Assembly (NCBI GenBank): GCA_963778895.1
Contig: CAVZVZ010000005.1
Span: 1,116,001-1,180,000 of the forward strand
Source: CAVZVZ01 sp963778895
GTDB lineage: Bacteria; Actinomycetota; Acidimicrobiia; Acidimicrobiales; Acidimicrobilacustridaceae
Length of the DNA: 64,000 bases
Direction: 5' to 3'
Part shown: piece after piece, positions 8,750 through 16,813 of the stretch
Numbering within the stretch: the stretch's first letter is position 1
Layout of the letters: the number at the start of each line of letters is the position of its first letter
Notes under the pieces: model-generated
The model's input: only the letters and a program-made list of their open reading frames with translations
Databases searched by the model: none
What the model was told of the DNA's origin: nothing
Made by a program: the position numbers and the translations under genes

Positions 8750-9466
8750 TCAGCCGAACTCGTCGCAGAGCCGCCGTGCGCTGGCGGCGATCTCCTCGGC
8801 GGAGAGCGCCCAGTCGGCGTCGCCGTAGGCGAGGAGGTCCCGAGCGCGTCGCACCGCGTCGTCGATCATCGTGCGCCGGAGGGACCTGGCCACCATGTCC
8901 GCCAGGAAGTGCGGCGCTCGACGGAGCGCATCGACGATCTCGTCTTGGTCCGCATCGAGGAGCCCGATGATGTCGGTGGTGTCCGATGCTCGCTTGCGTG
9001 GGTCGTGCCGGTCTTCGAGCGCGTGAGCTTTCGTGGCGAGAAGTGCGGCCGGTGTCGCGATCTCGATGGTCTCGTCGACGCTCGTACCCGCGAACACTCG
9101 GACCGGCTCGGCGGTCTCGTAGGCGTAGCGGTGGCCCACCACGAACAGTCGATTCGTCTCGGGTTCGATGCCGGCGACCTCGTCGTCGAGTTCGTAGGTG
9201 TCGATGACCTGGACGACGACGCCGTCGATCGTGATGTCCTTGCCATCGAGGGATGCGCCCGGGATGAGGGCGACCAGCGACAACGAGTCGTGCCCATCGG
9301 TTGCGGTGTCGACGTCGCCGGTGGCGCGGTGTGCGCGCTGTAGCCGGCAGATCACACCGAGCCCGCCGATCACGACCGCGCGGACCCCGGCCGCGCGAGA
9401 CGCACGACCCGCTGCGACGACCAGTCGAGCAGACCCGCCAGCGAGCAGGACGGGCTCACCAGACAC
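8750..9466 (-). CDS. Nucleotidyltransferase-like protein, AbiEii-type partner
   Basis: A 238-residue protein with the minimal nucleotidyltransferase signature: VVIGGLGVICRL at 31-42 followed by HRATGDVDTATDG, giving the Gly-Gly and Asp51-x-Asp53 metal ligands. This architecture matches AbiEii-type toxins and related MNT proteins, which transfer nucleotides to a target. Its start overlaps the upstream gene's end by 11 bases, so the two are translationally coupled in the antitoxin-first order typical of type IV modules. The pairing and fold are visible; toxicity is inference. Confidence 0.7.
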   Translation of the reverse strand: MSGEPVLLAGGSARLVVAAGRASRAAGVRAVVIGGLGVICRLQRAHRATGDVDTATDGHDSLSLVALIPGASLDGKDITIDGVVVQVIDTYELDDEVAGIEPETNRLFVVGHRYAYETAEPVRVFAGTSVDETIEIATPAALLATKAHALEDRHDPRKRASDTTDIIGLLDADQDEIVDALRRAPHFLADMVARSLRRTMIDDAVRRARDLLAYGDADWALSAEEIAASARRLCDEFG

Positions 9467-10409
9467 GACGACCGTCGGTGGGGTGCCACGCGTCGAGGAT
9501 CTCGCGGCCGCGGGACCGGTCCTGCGCGAGGTCGAGGGCCACGAACAGCGTGTGGGCGCGGTGGTCGACCGCTGTGTCGGTGACCAGCCGTGTCGGTTGG
9601 ACCGCGATGCTCGCCTGTCGGGATGGCCCGGAGGTTGTTCCGTAACGTCGCTCGAGGGCGCGGGCCGCGGTTGCGTCGGCTACGTAGAGATCGGGGGGGC
9701 TGTCGGCTGCGACCGCCACCGGCGCGCCGAGCTCGGCCGCGGCCACCGTTCCGCTGAGTACGCCGGTGCCTTCGGGTGGTCGTGCGGCCAGTGCGACCCG
9801 TGCCGGGTTCCACACGTCGGTGAGCGCCCAGAACAGTTCAGGTATCAAGGCGCGGTCGCCGTCGATGAGCGCAGCGGCGCGCATCGGGGCCAGGGCTTTG
9901 CTCGTGGTGCTGACGGGGAGGCCGGTGCGTCGCGAGAGCTCCCGGACGCCGATCGCCTCGTCCGGGTAGAGGAGGAGCGCCGAGGCGACGGTGATGCCGG
10001 CGCCGCCCCGGATCGGATCACGTGTCGGGCGGGTCGGCGAGCGGGGGTCCGCCTCGACGTCGAGGTCGAGGTGGAGCGACTCGTCCCGAAGGTAGAGGTG
10101 TCCCCGACGGTCGAGGAATCCGACGCCCGCTTCCCGAAGCTCGCGTTGGGCGGTCTGGGTGACCTCATCCGCGACCACCACGAGCAGGCCGCGACCCGGC
10201 AGCTGCTCGAGGTAGCGGCGGACCTGCATCGGACCGACCCGACTCGCCGCCTTAACCTCCAGCTCGACACGCTCACCGCCCGGCGTGCGGATCACCAAAT
10301 CCGCCGTCTCGCCTGCCGCTCCGACCGCCATACCGGCCGATGCGAGCGCCTCTGTCAGCGCCACGAGAGCGGATTGACCGAGGTCATCGGCCGACGTCTT
10401 GATTGCCAC
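9456..10409 (-). CDS. AbiEi-like regulator with PD-(D/E)xK-like N-terminus
   Basis: A 317-residue protein starting at GTG 10409. Residues 1-110 resemble a restriction-endonuclease-like fold (ADLVIRTPGG with Asp37, then ELEVK with Glu51 and Lys53; later GRGLLVVVADEV). Residues about 140-180 form a winged-helix segment (AIGVRELSRRTGLPVSTTSK), and the C-terminal half resembles AbiEi-type antitoxin domains. It overlaps the nucleotidyltransferase gene by 11 bases. AbiEi proteins repress their own operons by binding inverted repeats; such a repeat lies 18-46 bases upstream. Nuclease activity cannot be judged from this sequence. Confidence 0.68.
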   Translation of the reverse strand: MAIKTSADDLGQSALVALTEALASAGMAVGAAGETADLVIRTPGGERVELEVKAASRVGPMQVRRYLEQLPGRGLLVVVADEVTQTAQRELREAGVGFLDRRGHLYLRDESLHLDLDVEADPRSPTRPTRDPIRGGAGITVASALLLYPDEAIGVRELSRRTGLPVSTTSKALAPMRAAALIDGDRALIPELFWALTDVWNPARVALAARPPEGTGVLSGTVAAAELGAPVAVAADSPPDLYVADATAARALERRYGTTSGPSRQASIAVQPTRLVTDTAVDHRAHTLFVALDLAQDRSRGREILDAWHPTDGRRVW

Positions 10410-10426
10410 CGTGCCACTTTACCAGC

Positions 10427-10455
10427 ATGTTCACCGTCCACGTATACGTGAACAT
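10427..10455. promoter_or_regulatory. Candidate autoregulatory operator of the AbiE-like pair
   Basis: Perfect 8-base inverted repeat ATGTTCAC (10427-10434) and GTGAACAT (10448-10455) around 13 bases, overlapping a perfect 12-base palindrome CACGTATACGTG (10439-10450). It lies 18-46 bases before the GTG start at 10409. Its position and symmetry suit repression by the wHTH protein encoded just downstream. Confidence 0.6.
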
Positions 10456-10612
10456 CCCGGGACCGGACGCTGAGCGGCAGGACCAGGTGTCAAGAGCCCA
10501 CGGGAGGGGTCGGGTGGATCTTCTTCGCCGGCTTCATTGATGCTCTTGGCAAGGCCTTGATCTGTGGTTGGTGAACCATGTCGAGGATCCTCCGGTGCAA
10601 CTGAATGCTTGG

Positions 10613-11944
10613 TCAGCGCGAGAAGATTGCAAAGAAGTCGCGGCTGTCGTTGTTGAGGTATCGATCTGCGCTCTGTGACATGTTGTCGAGGAGTTTTGTT
10701 CCGTGCACGGTGGTCGGGTCCGAGGGCGAGGTGGGGCTGTAGAGGTTGAATGTGGTCCATTCCGAGTTGATGTCGAGTTCCATTGCTCGTTGGCAGCCGG
10801 CCCGTTGCATGAGCTGCGCGAGGGTGAGGGCGCTGAGTCCGGGTCCGGCCCCGTAGATGACTCCACCGTTGCTGTCGACACAGGCGGCTGAGCGCCAGAC
10901 CAGGATCTTGTTGCCGAGGGTGGCCCCCCATTGGCGGTGGTGTTCGTCCTCGAGTCCCGGCACGGGTTGGCCGCCGTCGACGATGAGCGGCAGGTTCTGG
11001 CGGACGGCCGTGACGTGGTCGTTCATGGAGACGTCGCGATTCCATGCCCCGATCGTCGCCGTCCCATCGTCGTAGATCACGAACGACGCCAGATCACTTT
11101 GCAGGGGTACCCGCTCGTCCCCGCTCAAGTAGAACCCGCCATTGCCGTCTTTGGTGCGGAAGCCGCTGTTGAAAGCGGCCATCAGGCCAAGGCGTTGGTC
11201 GAGAGGTATCTGTGAGGGCTGAGACCAGTGTCCGCCCGGTTCACTGAGACCGGGTTCGAGATTGAGACGCGCAAGTTTGGGGTCGATCCACACCAGCCCT
11301 GCGACCAGGCTGGTGTGGACGTTGTCGGGTCGGAGTTGGGTGGCGTACATGGCCGGCACACCGTGGACCGGTGGACCGACCGGTTGCCAGACCCCTTCGT
11401 TCGGCAGTGGAGTGCCCGCTGGTGTGACGACGGCCTGGGGCGGTGGCGTGCGCGCCGGCGACGACATGTCGGGCTCGGACTCCCCGGTCGGGCCGGCCGG
11501 AGTTCCGGCCGCGAATGTGAGGTCGCCGCCTGGTTGACCGCCTACCGGTGGCGGGTGATGCGAGTACCACCAGCGCTCGACGGCATTGACGAGTTCTGCG
11601 CCGTGATGGTCGCGGATCCATTCGACGGTGGCAATGCCCGGACTCGGCGCGCCCGAGGTCGAGATCGCCTGGCCAATTGCGGACGCAACCATCACGGCGA
11701 CGAGCCCGGCTATCGCGGCAACCAACTTGACGATGGCCCATCGGCGCCGGTGTTGCGGCCTGGCAGTGTCCTTCCCGGCATCGTGCTGGAGCCCCATGCC
11801 TACCGCGCTAAGGCGCTCGGAGGGTATCTCCACGTCGGCTAACAATGTCACCAGCGGGGCATATGTCGTCACGCGATTCGCAGCTTGCGGTGGTGTCATG
11901 AACACGCGCCTTGGTCGGCTAAGGCTTGTCCGCAGGTACGTCAT
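10613..11944 (-). CDS. Membrane-anchored phosphodiester glycosidase (NAGPA) domain protein
   Basis: Up to 443 residues. A single membrane segment (WAIVKLVAAIAGLVAVMVAS, about residues 69-88) is followed by a Pro/Thr-rich linker and a C-terminal NAGPA-type domain: LMAAFNSGF, LPLIVDGGQ, VIYGAGPGLSALTLAQLM and GCQRAMELDINSEW. Members of this family cleave phosphodiester-linked sugars or act on envelope polymers outside the cell. The start is uncertain: ATG 11944 has no ribosome site, ATG 11899 has AAGG about 10 bases upstream, and ATG 11797 is also possible; all keep the membrane segment. It stands alone between the AbiE-like pair and a transposase relic. Confidence 0.75.
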   Translation of the reverse strand: MTYLRTSLSRPRRVFMTPPQAANRVTTYAPLVTLLADVEIPSERLSAVGMGLQHDAGKDTARPQHRRRWAIVKLVAAIAGLVAVMVASAIGQAISTSGAPSPGIATVEWIRDHHGAELVNAVERWWYSHHPPPVGGQPGGDLTFAAGTPAGPTGESEPDMSSPARTPPPQAVVTPAGTPLPNEGVWQPVGPPVHGVPAMYATQLRPDNVHTSLVAGLVWIDPKLARLNLEPGLSEPGGHWSQPSQIPLDQRLGLMAAFNSGFRTKDGNGGFYLSGDERVPLQSDLASFVIYDDGTATIGAWNRDVSMNDHVTAVRQNLPLIVDGGQPVPGLEDEHHRQWGATLGNKILVWRSAACVDSNGGVIYGAGPGLSALTLAQLMQRAGCQRAMELDINSEWTTFNLYSPTSPSDPTTVHGTKLLDNMSQSADRYLNNDSRDFFAIFSR

Positions 11945-12087
11945 GCGGACGGCTGTTCGTTGCAGTGAAGTCCTAATCGTAAGAGACAGCGCCCTCGCAG
12001 AGTCATCGCGGCCAAACTTCGTTTGAAGGTGGGCAGCTTGGTGATCTGGTTCTTACCGAGCTCCAAACCGGCTCTTACCTTCGCAGC

Positions 12088-12350
12088 GTGTGTGGCCAAA
12101 TCGTGATCGAGCTGTTGGTACTACACGGCCGCGGCGATCGTTCCAAGGACGCCGAGATCCTCGTGTTACGACATCAACTCGCGGTCTTGCACCGCCAGGT
12201 GCCGCGCCCGCGTTTCGAACGCACCGACCGTACGACACTGACCGCGTTGGCGCGCGTCGTTGCTCATGACCGTGGTCGATCTTCCTCGTGAAGCCGGACG
12301 CGCTGTACCGCCTACCGGCGAAACGCAGGCGAGTCGTGAGCCATCCGTCG
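12088..12350 (+). pseudogene. Relic of an integrase-core transposase (N-terminal piece)
   Basis: The segment DAEILVLRHQLAVLHRQVPR...RTDRTTLTALARVV matches the N-terminus of common actinobacterial integrase-core transposases. The frame then breaks near 12260, and the next family segment continues in another frame (WSIFLVKPDALYR) to about 12320 before stopping. No DDE catalytic domain or terminal inverted repeats are found downstream, where an SRPBCC gene begins. It is therefore a decayed fragment, not a functional element. Confidence 0.7.
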
Positions 12351-12519
12351 AGTTATGCGCGGTGACTTGCTGTGTTACCGCCTCCCGCTGACGTCGGGAC
12401 GCACGCACCTGCTAGTGGCCACGAATCGGCAGACACGTTCGGCGGGGCCGTTCCTGCGTCTGCGAACCGAAGGACCTTTGCCCCTTGTCCGGCAGCGAAC
12501 GAACGCCAACGCTTGGGCC

Positions 12520-13224
12520 ATGGCGAGATGTGTTCGCAGCGTTGTCGGTGGGGCGTGCCTGGCCGGAGCGGTTTACACGCTTGTTCTCCGCCCTCGTTTG
12601 GTCCGTTGGGGGGCCACCGATGAGGAAGTAGCTCGAACGTTCCCGGGGAACGAGTTGATCCCCGACGGCACGCGAGCCGCGACCATGGCGATCACGATCG
12701 AGGCGCCACCGGCGGAGGTGTGGCCGTGGCTCATCCAGATGGGCTGGGACCGAGCGGGCTGGTACTCATGGGATCGCCTCGACAACGGAGGCCGCCAGAG
12801 CGCGCATGAACTCCACCCCGAGTGGCAAGACCTTTCCGTCGGCGACTACCTGACGGCCTGGTCCCCCGGCGGCCCGGCAGACGCCTGGGAGGTAGCAGCG
12901 CTCGAGCCGGGACGATTCTTGGGATTGCGCGGCCTGAGCGATCTGCGTGGCCACGTCCTCGACCCGAGCCAAACCCGACCGCCGAGCTACACGGAGGGAC
13001 TCTGGGGCTTCCTCTTAGAGGAGCTTCCTCCTGACAGCACGCGCCTCATCGTCAGCGGCTACCAAACCTTCCGTCCACGATGGCTCGAAGGCTTCTTCAA
13101 CTTCTGGGTCTACCCACCCGTTCACTGGCCGATGCAGACACGACAGTTCGCCAACATCAAACGCAACGTGGAGACCAGCCGAAGCCTGCGACCGCCGCAC
13201 CCAGCCCACGAGGCTGAGCGCTAG
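12520..13224 (+). CDS. SRPBCC-like membrane-anchored protein
   Basis: About 234 residues from ATG 12520 (MARCVRSVVGGACLAGAVYT), with one N-terminal hydrophobic segment, then a START/SRPBCC-like domain: ATMAITIEAPPAEVWPWLIQ, GWDRAGWYSWDRLDNGG, ALEPGRFLGLRG and a C-terminal amphipathic helix. This fold binds hydrophobic ligands. The start is a choice: the frame is open back to 12355, inside the transposase relic, but that part reads as non-protein. No operon partners are evident. Confidence 0.75.
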   Translation: MARCVRSVVGGACLAGAVYTLVLRPRLVRWGATDEEVARTFPGNELIPDGTRAATMAITIEAPPAEVWPWLIQMGWDRAGWYSWDRLDNGGRQSAHELHPEWQDLSVGDYLTAWSPGGPADAWEVAALEPGRFLGLRGLSDLRGHVLDPSQTRPPSYTEGLWGFLLEELPPDSTRLIVSGYQTFRPRWLEGFFNFWVYPPVHWPMQTRQFANIKRNVETSRSLRPPHPAHEAER

Positions 13225-13475
13225 AGGCCCGCTCCGCCCCTTACCAAGTTCCTCACAGGCCCGGTGGCGAGTTTGTGGATCGAGATCGGATCGCCGGCTC
13301 GCTGTGTCAGGTTGTTCCCTCCCTGCCCTTTGCGATGGTTGGTACTTGGTGAAGTGAATAGCTAACTAACTAAATAGAAATATCAAGAGTCGGGCCCTGT
13401 GGTGGATCCGTGCCGGGCGGGCTCTGGCCGGTCACGTCGCCGCCATCATTCATGAGGGACTCCCGAGGTGCATGA

Positions 13476-14120
13476 TCAGGCTCGGTCTTTGCCTGCAGTG
13501 GGCGGGTCGGGCGGCGACGGCCACGGCGTCGCCCCGAGTCGGCGGGCCGAGTGGACGAGTTCCTCGCGCAGCGTCTCGAGGGGGACATCGTCGAGCCGGG
13601 CCGCCGCGACCAGCCAGGCCTCGAAGATCCTCCACCCGATGCCGGCGGCCGCGATCTCCGCGGCTCGTAGTCGTGCGGTGCGCTCGTCTACGTCGTAATT
13701 GTGTTCGAGTACGTCGGCGAGGGCGAGTACAGGGTTGACGTCGTCGCCTTCGTCAATCGGGTGGCCGGCGATCGTGAGCGCGCCGATGACGCGGACCCAT
13801 TTACCCATCAGTGTGTCCGGCTCGAAGCCCTGTCCCAGGAGCTGGTTGTCGGTGAGGGACTTGGCCATCTGGTCGGAGAGGTCGGTCAAGACGGCGTCGA
13901 TGAGGGTGCCACGGTCGCCGATGTATCGGGAGATGAGCCCGAGGCTGACGTTGGCCTCGCCCGCGATGTCACGCAGCGATACACCGTCAACGCCATGGCG
14001 GGCGAAGAGCGTCGCCGCGGTGTCGAGCACGGCTCGGCGCACTTCGTCAGGACCCACGGGCGCACCCGGCGGACGCCGGGGGCCGCGCCTGTGGGCTGGC
14101 ACATCGGTGGAGGAGGTCAT
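13476..14120 (-). CDS. TetR-family transcriptional regulator
   Basis: A 214-residue protein from ATG 14120, preceded by GGGAGGAG about 10 bases upstream. The N-terminal helix-turn-helix is clear at about residues 30-75: AATLFARHGVDGVSLRDIAG, then SLGLISRYIGDRGTLIDAVL. The C-terminal ligand domain is variable. It starts 80 bases downstream of the lipid kinase stop, on the same strand, so it may be cotranscribed with it; ligand and targets are unknown. Confidence 0.88.
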   Translation of the reverse strand: MTSSTDVPAHRRGPRRPPGAPVGPDEVRRAVLDTAATLFARHGVDGVSLRDIAGEANVSLGLISRYIGDRGTLIDAVLTDLSDQMAKSLTDNQLLGQGFEPDTLMGKWVRVIGALTIAGHPIDEGDDVNPVLALADVLEHNYDVDERTARLRAAEIAAAGIGWRIFEAWLVAAARLDDVPLETLREELVHSARRLGATPWPSPPDPPTAGKDRA

Positions 14121-14199
14121 GGGCGTTCCGCTCCTCCCTGCGCGGGGACGCGTCCGGTAATGCGAGGCAGGACGAGGAGCACCCCATTCGTGGCTTCGG

Positions 14200-15579
14200 T
14201 CACTGGTCGCGAACCACGAGCGGGTCGATACCACGAGCGATGGCGAGCAGGTCGCCGATCGAAACGTCCCGGGCCTTCCGGCGCTCGGCGGCGGTCAGAT
14301 TGCCGTCGGGGACGAGGAGCCGAAGCCCGCGAGGATGGATCGCGAACTCGAGCGGGGTGGCGAGCTCGAGCGCCTCGCCGTCGACGCCGGCGTAGGCCCG
14401 CCCCGAGCGTGACCGCACCTCGAACCGCTCGGTGGCGAACTCGTGCCAGTGCCGGCTCCGGCGACGTTGCCCGAGCGCGGACATGGCGACCACGCTGGCC
14501 GCCTCGGCCCCCGAGGTCGCGGTGATCGCGACGACACCGAGGGTCCCGGTGTCGAGGCGACGGCGCTGGGACGCGTCGAGCGTCGCGCCGAGCACGTACG
14601 GGTTGTTCGACACCTGGATCAGGTAGGCGCCGTCGACCTCCGCACCGTCGGGCTCGGTGAACTGCAGGTCGAACGGCTCCTGGGCCCGACCCAGCATCTC
14701 GGGCAGCGCCGCCTTGGTCGTGTCGACCTTGGCGTCGCGATAGCCGTCCTGTTGGACGATCGTGGCGTAGACGCCGAGCGACACGTTGTTGACGAACAGC
14801 CGGTCGCCCACCGTCGCGTAATCGATGCGACGCTCGATGGCATCGCGGAACGCGTGAAGGCTGAGGCGGGGATCGTCGCGGTCGATCCCGAGATCGAGGG
14901 CGAAGTGGTTCCGGGTCCCGGCCGACACGCATACGAACGGAAGATCGTGCTCGACGGCGATGGAGGCGACGAGCGCCTGAGAACCGTCACCGCCGGCCAT
15001 GCCCAGGCAGTCAGCGCCCCGGGCGACCGCGTCGCGAGCGAGCTTCTCGAGGTCGAGGCCGTGATCGAGCATGACCACCTCCACGCCCAGCTCCTGGGCC
15101 AGCTCGACCAGTCCGAACTTCTCGACCTTGCCGCCGCCCGACCACGGGTTGCACAGCAGCACCGGATGTCGGGGCGGAGCGACGTCCGAAGGCCGGCGGG
15201 CGTCGCGCTCGTGCAGGTCGCGCACCAGCGCGGCCCGGCCGCACCCCACCATGACGAGGAACAGGACGGCCACCACCACGAGGCGCAGCACGGGCCGGTC
15301 GGCCTCGGGCGTGGCGTTGAGGACGGCCACGACGACCAGTACCGCACCGACGACGGCCCCGGCGACGCCGATGGCCCGGCGCGGCATCTGCTCGGTGATC
15401 ACCCACCAGGCGCCCGCGGCAATCAATGCCAGACCCACCAGCCCCGTGAGCAGTGCACTCACGTGCCGGGCCGCGAAGACCAGGGTCGCGACGATGAGCA
15501 GCGCCCCGGCGACCAGCGACACCACAGCCAGCAGCCGTCGCCGCACCCCGACTCCGTCTTGTCCTTGCACCGTCTGCAC
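14200..15579 (-). CDS. Diacylglycerol/lipid kinase family membrane protein
   Basis: A 459-residue protein. Residues 1-120 contain four hydrophobic segments (about 16-36, 41-61, 70-87, 98-114). The catalytic DAGK domain follows: NPWSGGGK at 144-151, GGDGS at 196-200 (nucleotide loop) and GTRNHFALDLG at 221-231, then the usual beta-rich second lobe (RLFVNNVSLGVYA, VSNNPYVLG). Members phosphorylate diacylglycerol or related lipids with ATP. The appended membrane domain fits a role in phospholipid turnover. A DosR-like box (15701-15716) lies about 120 bases upstream. Confidence 0.88.
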   Translation of the reverse strand: MQTVQGQDGVGVRRRLLAVVSLVAGALLIVATLVFAARHVSALLTGLVGLALIAAGAWWVITEQMPRRAIGVAGAVVGAVLVVVAVLNATPEADRPVLRLVVVAVLFLVMVGCGRAALVRDLHERDARRPSDVAPPRHPVLLCNPWSGGGKVEKFGLVELAQELGVEVVMLDHGLDLEKLARDAVARGADCLGMAGGDGSQALVASIAVEHDLPFVCVSAGTRNHFALDLGIDRDDPRLSLHAFRDAIERRIDYATVGDRLFVNNVSLGVYATIVQQDGYRDAKVDTTKAALPEMLGRAQEPFDLQFTEPDGAEVDGAYLIQVSNNPYVLGATLDASQRRRLDTGTLGVVAITATSGAEAASVVAMSALGQRRRSRHWHEFATERFEVRSRSGRAYAGVDGEALELATPLEFAIHPRGLRLLVPDGNLTAAERRKARDVSIGDLLAIARGIDPLVVRDQ

Positions 15580-15700
15580 CCGCTCCCCTTCCGTCCTGGG
15601 CCAATCGAGACCGGCACGGCCGCAGCCGGTGCCGCGCGTCCTTACGACCGAACCAATGCCTACGGCTGTTCACATTGCGGCCTGATGGGCGCCCGAGAAC

Positions 15701-15827
15701 AGGGCAGAAGGTCCCTCGCTCGGGAGCATTGTGCATTCCGAGGCCATAGCCACGCGGGCCGGGTTCGGGACCTTCGCCGCTTGCAGCTTCTGAGGGCCCA
15801 ACCTCGAGGTAGGGACCAAGTGCCCTA
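15701..15827. promoter_or_regulatory. Cluster of three DosR/DevR-like boxes
   Basis: In the 357-base gap between the lipid kinase and the small membrane protein gene are three related sites: AGGGCAGAAGGTCCCT (15701-15716; reverse strand AGGGACCTTCTGCCCT), GGGACCTTCGCCGC (15767-15780) and the 18-base near-palindrome TAGGGACCAAGTGCCCTA (15810-15827). They resemble the actinobacterial DosR-type GGGAC-N4-GnCCC consensus. The third is about 110 bases upstream of the start at 15937. Hypoxia/nitric-oxide control is inference; no dosR/dosS genes are in the window. The rest of the gap shows no gene. Confidence 0.55.
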
Positions 15828-15936
15828 GGCAGCCGGCCTTCATCCTGAACTCAATGTGCACAGCCGTATAAATCGGTGCCAGCGCTCGCCGCGCATGGCA
15901 GCGAATGGCCTTCGGGCCATCACGGGAGGACACATC

Positions 15937-16332
15937 ATGGAGCAACGCAGCGAACCCACCGGTTGGGTGGGATGGATCTCCTTCGCCGGGATCATGCTCA
16001 TCATCGGTGGCATCTTCAGTGCCACCTACGGGCTCATCGCCATCGTCAACGACACCTGGGCGGTGTGGGGCAACCGGGGAACAATGGTCCTCGATCTGAC
16101 CCAGTGGGGTTGGGTGCACTTGATCGTGGGCGTCGTGGTCATCCTGGCCGGCATCGGTGTCATGAGCGGCAACATCCTCGCCCGCACGATCGCGGTGTTC
16201 GTCGCCGGACTCAGCATGATCCTCAACTTCGTCGCCCTGCCCATCTACCCGGTGTGGTCGATACTCATGATCACGGTCGACCTGCTCGTCATCTGGGCCC
16301 TGATCGTGCACGGCCGCGAGCTCAAGGCCTGA
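15937..16332 (+). CDS. Small four-helix membrane protein (DUF7144-like)
   Basis: A 131-residue integral membrane protein from ATG 15937, with GGGAGGA about 6 bases upstream. Four hydrophobic segments are visible: WISFAGIMLIIGGIFSATYG, HLIVGVVVILAGIGVMSG, TIAVFVAGLSMILNFVALPI and WSILMITVDLLVIWALI. This pattern occurs in small actinobacterial proteins often found in dormancy/stress gene clusters. It lies downstream of the DosR-like boxes. Function is unknown. Confidence 0.8.
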   Translation: MEQRSEPTGWVGWISFAGIMLIIGGIFSATYGLIAIVNDTWAVWGNRGTMVLDLTQWGWVHLIVGVVVILAGIGVMSGNILARTIAVFVAGLSMILNFVALPIYPVWSILMITVDLLVIWALIVHGRELKA

Positions 16333-16401
16333 GGACGAAGGGACACCCGGACATGACGGACGCAACGAACGAATCCGTCCTCGACGAACTCGGATACTGA
16401 C

Positions 16402-16530
16402 ATGCCACTGCGACCGGCACGAACCATGCGCCGAGGTGTCGTCGGCACCCCCGTCGCCCGCACCGCGGCAACCGCCGGCACCGCTGCCGTAGTCGCCCAC
16501 GGCGTCGGTCGACCCCGCGACCGCCGTTGA
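16402..16530 (+). CDS. Small basic peptide, hypothetical
   Basis: ATG 16402 opens a 42-residue Arg/Ala-rich reading (MPLRPARTMRRGVVGTPVAR...) ending at 16530. Short Arg-rich peptides of this form (MRRxxxGRPVARTA-like) accompany SHOCT or stress clusters in actinobacteria, which is the only support besides position between two genes. A 15-codon ORF at 16353-16400 just before it (MTDATNESVLDELGY) may be part of the same tract. No clear ribosome site is present. Confidence 0.35.
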   Translation: MPLRPARTMRRGVVGTPVARTAATAGTAAVVAHGVGRPRDRR

Positions 16531-16538
16531 CCGCGACC

Positions 16539-16781
16539 ATGCAGGCACCGACCTCAGCCTCGTCCAACCCGACGCACGACGTCGGCGACGCGACAGAGGC
16601 CGCGCTCGGGCAGATCCAGCGCGCCCTCTCGAGCGACTACCCGTGGGCGTCCACCGACCACATCGGTGACGTGCTGCGCTCACGCTACGAGCGGACCCGC
16701 GACGCGAAGGTCCAGAACTACCGGCTGGTCCTCGCCGAGCGGGAAACCCGCATCCAACTCCGCCACGAGCAGCGCAGGTAG
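16539..16781 (+). CDS. Small helical protein, three-helix-bundle type
   Basis: About 80 residues: EAALGQIQRALSSDYPWAST, then DHIGDVLRSRYERTRDAKVQ, then YRLVLAERETRIQLRHEQ. It is all helix, and the pattern (hydrophobic helix, YPxxxxDxI, YxRxxDAKVQNYxxVLxER) resembles the small three-helix dimerisation proteins found in actinobacterial stress clusters. The start may be ATG 16539 or TTG 16527, which would overlap the preceding stop. It lies directly before PPK2. Confidence 0.6.
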   Translation: MQAPTSASSNPTHDVGDATEAALGQIQRALSSDYPWASTDHIGDVLRSRYERTRDAKVQNYRLVLAERETRIQLRHEQRR

Positions 16782-16813
16782 GACGCGCTCGCTCCCGAAG
16801 GGACTCACGACCG

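Noticed and set aside
16353..16400. A 15-codon ORF before the small basic peptide
   Set aside because: Too short and without a ribosome site to support as a gene.
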